Below are positions 60,701 to 64,000 of a stretch of DNA of 64,000 nucleotides, piece after piece. Within the stretch, counting starts at the first letter, position 1; each line of letters opens with the position of its first letter. The position numbers and the translations under genes were made by a program. The notes under the pieces are model-generated. The model made no database searches and was not told where the DNA came from. It was given only the letters and a program-made list of their open reading frames with translations. The DNA is from JAOXRU01 sp965247735 (lineage in GTDB: Bacteria > Bacteroidota > Bacteroidia > Flavobacteriales > Flavobacteriaceae), in NCBI GenBank assembly GCA_965247735.1, contig CBDFHN010000002.1:1798001-1862000 (forward strand), in the 5' to 3' direction.

Positions 60701-62053
60701 TTATACTGCTACTTTTCTGTTTTTACCAGTTTTCATCAATCCGTCATAGTGTCTATTTAACAAATAAGAATTTACTTGTTGCATAGTATCTACTGCTACT
60801 CCTACCATAATCAGAAGCGATGTACCTCCGTAAAATAGTGCCCAATTTGCTTGCATACCTACTAGTTTTAATGCTAGTGCTGGTAGTATAGCAAGTAGTG
60901 CTAGGAACAAAGATCCGGGGAAAGTAATCAAAGACATTATTTTATCCAAATAATCTCCTGTTTCTTTTCCAGGACGTATTCCAGGAATAAACCCTCCACT
61001 ACGTTTTAAATCGTCTGCCATCTTGTTGGTAGGCACCGTGATTGCTGTATAAAAATACGTAAACACAATGATCAAAAGTGCAAATAAAATATTGTACTCC
61101 AAACCAAACATGTCTGCAAATTTATTCTGTAACCATTGTCCGAATGAGGTATCTTTAAGAACACCCATACTTCCAATTGCTACAGGAGCAAACATTATTG
61201 CTTGTGCAAATATTATCGGCATTACCCCAGAAGCGTTCAACTTTAAAGGAATATATTGACGAGAACCTGTAATGTTCTTTTCATATCCTCCACTTGCTGT
61301 TCTTCTAGCATACTGCACTGGTATTTGACGTGTAGCCATTACCAATAATATACTTGCCAAAATTACGACTAGCCATAATATTACTTCAATTAGAACTAGC
61401 ATAATTCCACCTACATTTTCAACTCTTGAAACAACTTCTTGTGCAAATGCTTGTGGTAACGAAGCAATAATACCTATCATAATTAATAATGAGATACCAT
61501 TACCAATTCCTTTATCAGTAATTTTTTCACCTAACCACATTGCAAATACAGTACCTGTTACTAGTATGATTACAGAAGGAACAATAAATCCTAATCCTTT
61601 TCCTAATACAAAAGCACTATCTGGAACACCCAACATTCCCAATCCGTATAGATAAGCTGGTGCTTGTACGATACAGATAGCAATTGTTAGCCATCTTGTA
61701 ATTTGATTGATAGTTTTTCTACCACTCTCTCCTTCTTTTTGAAGTTTTTGCAAATAAGGAATTGCTATTCCCATAAGCTGAACTACAATTGAAGCAGAAA
61801 TATATGGCATAATCCCTAATGCAAATACAGATGCCTTAGCAAAGGCTCCGCCTGTAAAAGCATTTAAGATCCCCAAAAGACCTCCACCGCTAGCCTTAGA
61901 ACCTAAGTCAGCTAATTGAGACCCATCGATACCTGGTATTACTACTTGTGCACCAAAGCGATACACTAGCAACAAACTAAGGGTTATAAGGATTCTTCCT
62001 CTTAACTCTTCAATTTGCCAAATATTTCTTATTGTTTCAATAAATCTTTTCAT
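60701..62053 (-). CDS. secY: preprotein translocase subunit SecY
   Basis: 450 aa, ten transmembrane helices, the channel of the Sec translocon. Landmarks are the N-terminal RGRILITLSLLLVYRFGAQVVIPGID region, the plug-containing segment after TM1 (GGLLGILNAFTGGAF), VQLMGIAIPYLQKLQKEGESGR and the C-terminal loop MADDLKRSGGFIPGIRPGK. It follows rplO by 15 nt and precedes infA by 1 nt. Confidence 0.98.
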   Translation of the reverse strand: MKRFIETIRNIWQIEELRGRILITLSLLLVYRFGAQVVIPGIDGSQLADLGSKASGGGLLGILNAFTGGAFAKASVFALGIMPYISASIVVQLMGIAIPYLQKLQKEGESGRKTINQITRWLTIAICIVQAPAYLYGLGMLGVPDSAFVLGKGLGFIVPSVIILVTGTVFAMWLGEKITDKGIGNGISLLIMIGIIASLPQAFAQEVVSRVENVGGIMLVLIEVILWLVVILASILLVMATRQIPVQYARRTASGGYEKNITGSRQYIPLKLNASGVMPIIFAQAIMFAPVAIGSMGVLKDTSFGQWLQNKFADMFGLEYNILFALLIIVFTYFYTAITVPTNKMADDLKRSGGFIPGIRPGKETGDYLDKIMSLITFPGSLFLALLAILPALALKLVGMQANWALFYGGTSLLIMVGVAVDTMQQVNSYLLNRHYDGLMKTGKNRKVAV

Positions 62054-62068
62054 GTAGTTGTTGTGTTA

Positions 62069-62521
62069 TTACAAAGTTACTGCTTCTCCTCCTTTTGCTT
62101 CAATAGCTGCTTTAGCTGATGCAGTAAATTTATGTACAGAAACTGATATTTTAGCGTTTAATTCACCACCACCTAGGATTTTAACTAAATCGTTTTTCCC
62201 AGCTAGTCTATTTGCAACTAAAACCTCTAAATTGATTGTATCTTTAACTGTACCTTTTTCTACAAGTTCTTGCAATTTGCTTAGATTAATACCAACATAC
62301 TCTTTTCTGTTGATATTTGTAAATCCAAACTTAGGAACACGTCTTTGTAAAGGCATTTGACCACCTTCAAAACCAATTTTTCTAGAATATCCAGATCTTG
62401 ATTTTGCACCTTTATGTCCTCTTGTAGCTGTTCCACCTTTTCCAGAACCTTGTCCTCTACCTACGCGTTTCCCATCTCTATGGACAGAACCTTCCGCTGG
62501 TTTTAAATTACTTAAATTCAT
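62069..62521 (-). CDS. rplO: 50S ribosomal protein L15
   Basis: 150 aa. It starts MNLSNLKPAEGSVHRDGKRV and has the Gly-rich GRGQGSGKGGTATRGHKGAKSR stretch (in part), GFEGGQMPLQRRVPKFGF and the C-terminal alpha/beta domain ending AAIEAKGGEAV. It lies 16 nt after rpmD. Confidence 0.98.
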   Translation of the reverse strand: MNLSNLKPAEGSVHRDGKRVGRGQGSGKGGTATRGHKGAKSRSGYSRKIGFEGGQMPLQRRVPKFGFTNINRKEYVGINLSKLQELVEKGTVKDTINLEVLVANRLAGKNDLVKILGGGELNAKISVSVHKFTASAKAAIEAKGGEAVTL

Positions 62522-62537
62522 TTGTACTCTAGTGTTA

Positions 62538-62717
62538 TTAAGCTTCCTGAACAGAAACTAAGTGTTTAACTTTATTTACCATACCAAGAATTGCTGGAGT
62601 AGCATCATGTTCAACTACTTGTCCTAATTTTCTAAGTCCAAGAGCTATTAAAGTTCTTTTCTGGTCTTGAGGACGCTTGATATTACTTCTTGTCTGCGTT
62701 ACTTTTATCTTTCCCAT
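62538..62717 (-). CDS. rpmD: 50S ribosomal protein L30
   Basis: 59 aa, read from the short gap between rpsE and rplO: MGKIKVTQTRSNIKRPQDQK, then TLIALGLRKLGQ and the end MVNKVKHLVSVQEA. Length and position are those of bacterial L30. The start lies 11 nt after the rpsE stop. Confidence 0.96.
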   Translation of the reverse strand: MGKIKVTQTRSNIKRPQDQKRTLIALGLRKLGQVVEHDATPAILGMVNKVKHLVSVQEA

Positions 62718-62728
62718 CTTATCTTTAA

Positions 62729-63250
62729 TTATCCTTTAAAAACTTTGTCCAAAGATACACCTCTTTCTTGAGCTACAGAAGCTGCATTACGCAATTTCAA
62801 TAGGGCATCAAAAGTAGCCTTTACAACATTATGTGGGTTAGAAGAACCTTGAGACTTAGATAATACATCTTGTACACCAACTGCTTCTAATACTGCTCTT
62901 ACAGCACCACCAGCAATAACTCCAGTACCATGTGATGCAGGCTGGATATAAACCCTAGCTCCACCAAATTTACCTTTTTGCTCGTGTGGTAATGTTCCTT
63001 TTATTAAAGGAATTCTAATTAAATTTTTCTTAGCATCTTCAACACCTTTAGAAATTGCAGTAGCAACTTCCTTAGATTTTCCTAAACCGTGTCCTACAAC
63101 ACCGTTTTCGTCACCAACTACAACGATAGCAGAGAAACCAAATGCTCTACCACCTTTTGTAACTTTAGTAACACGTTGAACACCTACAAGACGGTCTTTT
63201 AACTCCAAACCACCCGGCTTCACTGTTTCTACGTTTTTATAATTCTGCAT
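62729..63250 (-). CDS. rpsE: 30S ribosomal protein S5
   Basis: 173 aa. The dsRNA-binding N-terminal domain (LVGVQRVTKVTKGGRAFGFS, VVVGDENGVVGHGLGKSKEV) and the C-terminal domain (GTGVIAGGAVRAVLEAVGVQDV) are complete. It is an accuracy-related protein of the 30S decoding face. It lies 8 nt after rplR. Confidence 0.98.
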   Translation of the reverse strand: MQNYKNVETVKPGGLELKDRLVGVQRVTKVTKGGRAFGFSAIVVVGDENGVVGHGLGKSKEVATAISKGVEDAKKNLIRIPLIKGTLPHEQKGKFGGARVYIQPASHGTGVIAGGAVRAVLEAVGVQDVLSKSQGSSNPHNVVKATFDALLKLRNAASVAQERGVSLDKVFKG

Positions 63251-63258
63251 AATATTTC

Positions 63259-63612
63259 TTAGAATTTAAGTCCTGCTTCTCTAGCACCTTCTGCTAATGA
63301 TTTAACTCTTCCGTGGTATAAATAACCTCCACGATCAAAAGTAATAGTTTCGATACCAGCTTTCAAACCTTTTTCTGCAACTGCTTTACCAACTAGTTTA
63401 GCAATTTCAATTTTAGATCCTGAAGCAGCTACCTCTTTGTCCCTTGATGATGCAGCAACTATAGTTGCTCCAGAATTGTCATCAATAATTTGCGCGTAAA
63501 TCTCTTTATTACTTCTAAAAACGGCTAACCTTGGCTTAGTAGCAGTTCCAACAGCAATCTTTCTGATTCTATTTTTAATACGCTGTCTTTTCTCTGTCTT
63601 AGATAATTTCAT
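63259..63612 (-). CDS. rplR: 50S ribosomal protein L18
   Basis: 117 aa, 5S rRNA binder. Basic N-terminus (KTEKRQRIKNRIRKI), PRLAVFRSNKEIYAQIIDD, and the C-terminal TFDRGGYLYHGRVKSLAEGA motif. It lies 11 nt after rplF. Confidence 0.98.
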   Translation of the reverse strand: MKLSKTEKRQRIKNRIRKIAVGTATKPRLAVFRSNKEIYAQIIDDNSGATIVAASSRDKEVAASGSKIEIAKLVGKAVAEKGLKAGIETITFDRGGYLYHGRVKSLAEGAREAGLKF

Positions 63613-63623
63613 AATCTTAAGTA

Positions 63624-64000
63624 TTAAGCTGTTTTACCTGCTTTTCTTCTAAGCTGTTCTCCAACAAATTTAACTCCTTTTCCTTTGTACGGCTCAGGTT
63701 TACGCATAGAACGAATCTTTGCTGCAACTTGCCCTACTAACTGCTTATCTACAGATGTTAATTTTATAATAGGATTCTTACCTTTTTCAGATACAGTTTC
63801 CACTTTAACCTCTGGCGCCAATTGCAATACGATAGTATGAGAGTATCCTAAAGCCAAATCAAGAACTTGTCCTTGATTAGATGCTCTATACCCAACTCCT
63901 ACTAATTCTAATTCCTTAGAAAATCCTTTAGTTACACCTTCAATCATGTTACTGACAAGTGCTCTATAAAGACCGTGTTTTGCCTTATGGTCTTTTGATT
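63624..64000 (-). CDS. rplF: 50S ribosomal protein L6, 5' part outside window
   Basis: The frame stays open to the right edge. Upstream of the internal Met at 63947 it reads SKDHKAKHGLYRALVSN, the conserved middle of L6, so the true start is beyond 64000. The visible C-terminal domain has FSKELELVGVGYRA, LGYSHTI and the signature KPEPYKGKGVKFVGE near the end. About 125 of roughly 180 residues are seen. First gene of the visible part of the spc operon. Confidence 0.97.
   Translation of the reverse strand, partial: SKDHKAKHGLYRALVSNMIEGVTKGFSKELELVGVGYRASNQGQVLDLALGYSHTIVLQLAPEVKVETVSEKGKNPIIKLTSVDKQLVGQVAAKIRSMRKPEPYKGKGVKFVGEQLRRKAGKTA

Noticed and set aside
1..64000. tRNA, rRNA or CRISPR arrays
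   Set aside because: I saw no cloverleaf-like sequence, rRNA segment or regularly spaced direct repeats. A tRNA scan could still find something missed by eye.

Overview
The window is AT-rich chromosomal DNA of a Bacteroidota species, most likely a marine member of the Flavobacteriaceae; the genus cannot be fixed from sequence alone. Signs are the type IX secretion sorting domain, FecI/FecR/TonB receptor set, LytTR two-component systems with beta-propeller kinases, -7 promoter boxes of the TAnnTTTG type, near absence of strong Shine-Dalgarno sites, and the gene order rplF...rplQ-carA-eno-gltA.

Layout. 1-6300: a helical protein cut by the left edge, an orphan protein, a 1-Cys peroxiredoxin, and a small accessory patch with two decayed genes (a stub of a DUF457 hydrolase and a frameshifted AraC regulator), a DUF2938 membrane protein, an intact DUF457 hydrolase coupled to a pentapeptide-repeat protein, and a VOC protein. 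6367-8694: folD and ffh. 8874-35034: a mostly minus-strand accessory island for the cell surface. It holds three LytTR response regulators, each beside its own sensor kinase, around secreted and lipid-anchored proteins: a PEGA protein, a 520-aa orphan, a MopE-repeat lipoprotein, an Lgt paralogue, two small lipoproteins, a 300-aa secreted protein, a 2813-aa LamG/T9SS protein and a secreted protein with a phage tail-collar domain. 35343-41361: a repeat-built lipoprotein divergent from an ECF sigma-FecR-TonB receptor operon. 41439-48835: argS, a secreted protein, the sulfate assimilation operon (DUF2061-cysH-cysD-cysN) with an Rrf2 regulator, and ctlX. 49091-50271: two paralogous PrcB-like lipoproteins. 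50323-57149: an arginine-deiminase-like enzyme, gltA, an intact IS1182-family insertion sequence, eno and carA. 57334-64000: the spc/alpha ribosomal operon from rplQ back to rplF, which is cut by the right edge. The 38-codon rpmJ and 59-codon rpmD are included.

The most unusual signal is a conserved element of about 60 nt present three times (at 21.5, 33.0 and 57.2 kb). Each copy has two AGCATG boxes exactly 46 nt apart, sits on the same strand as the gene that follows, and ends 30-31 nt before that gene's start codon. The three genes are unrelated (a lipoprotein, a LytTR regulator and carA). The frame opened by the first box could encode a short leader peptide. The second candidate is the surface island itself, which combines a giant adhesin-like T9SS cargo, a tail-collar protein, lipoproteins and a non-canonical Lgt under three LytTR systems.
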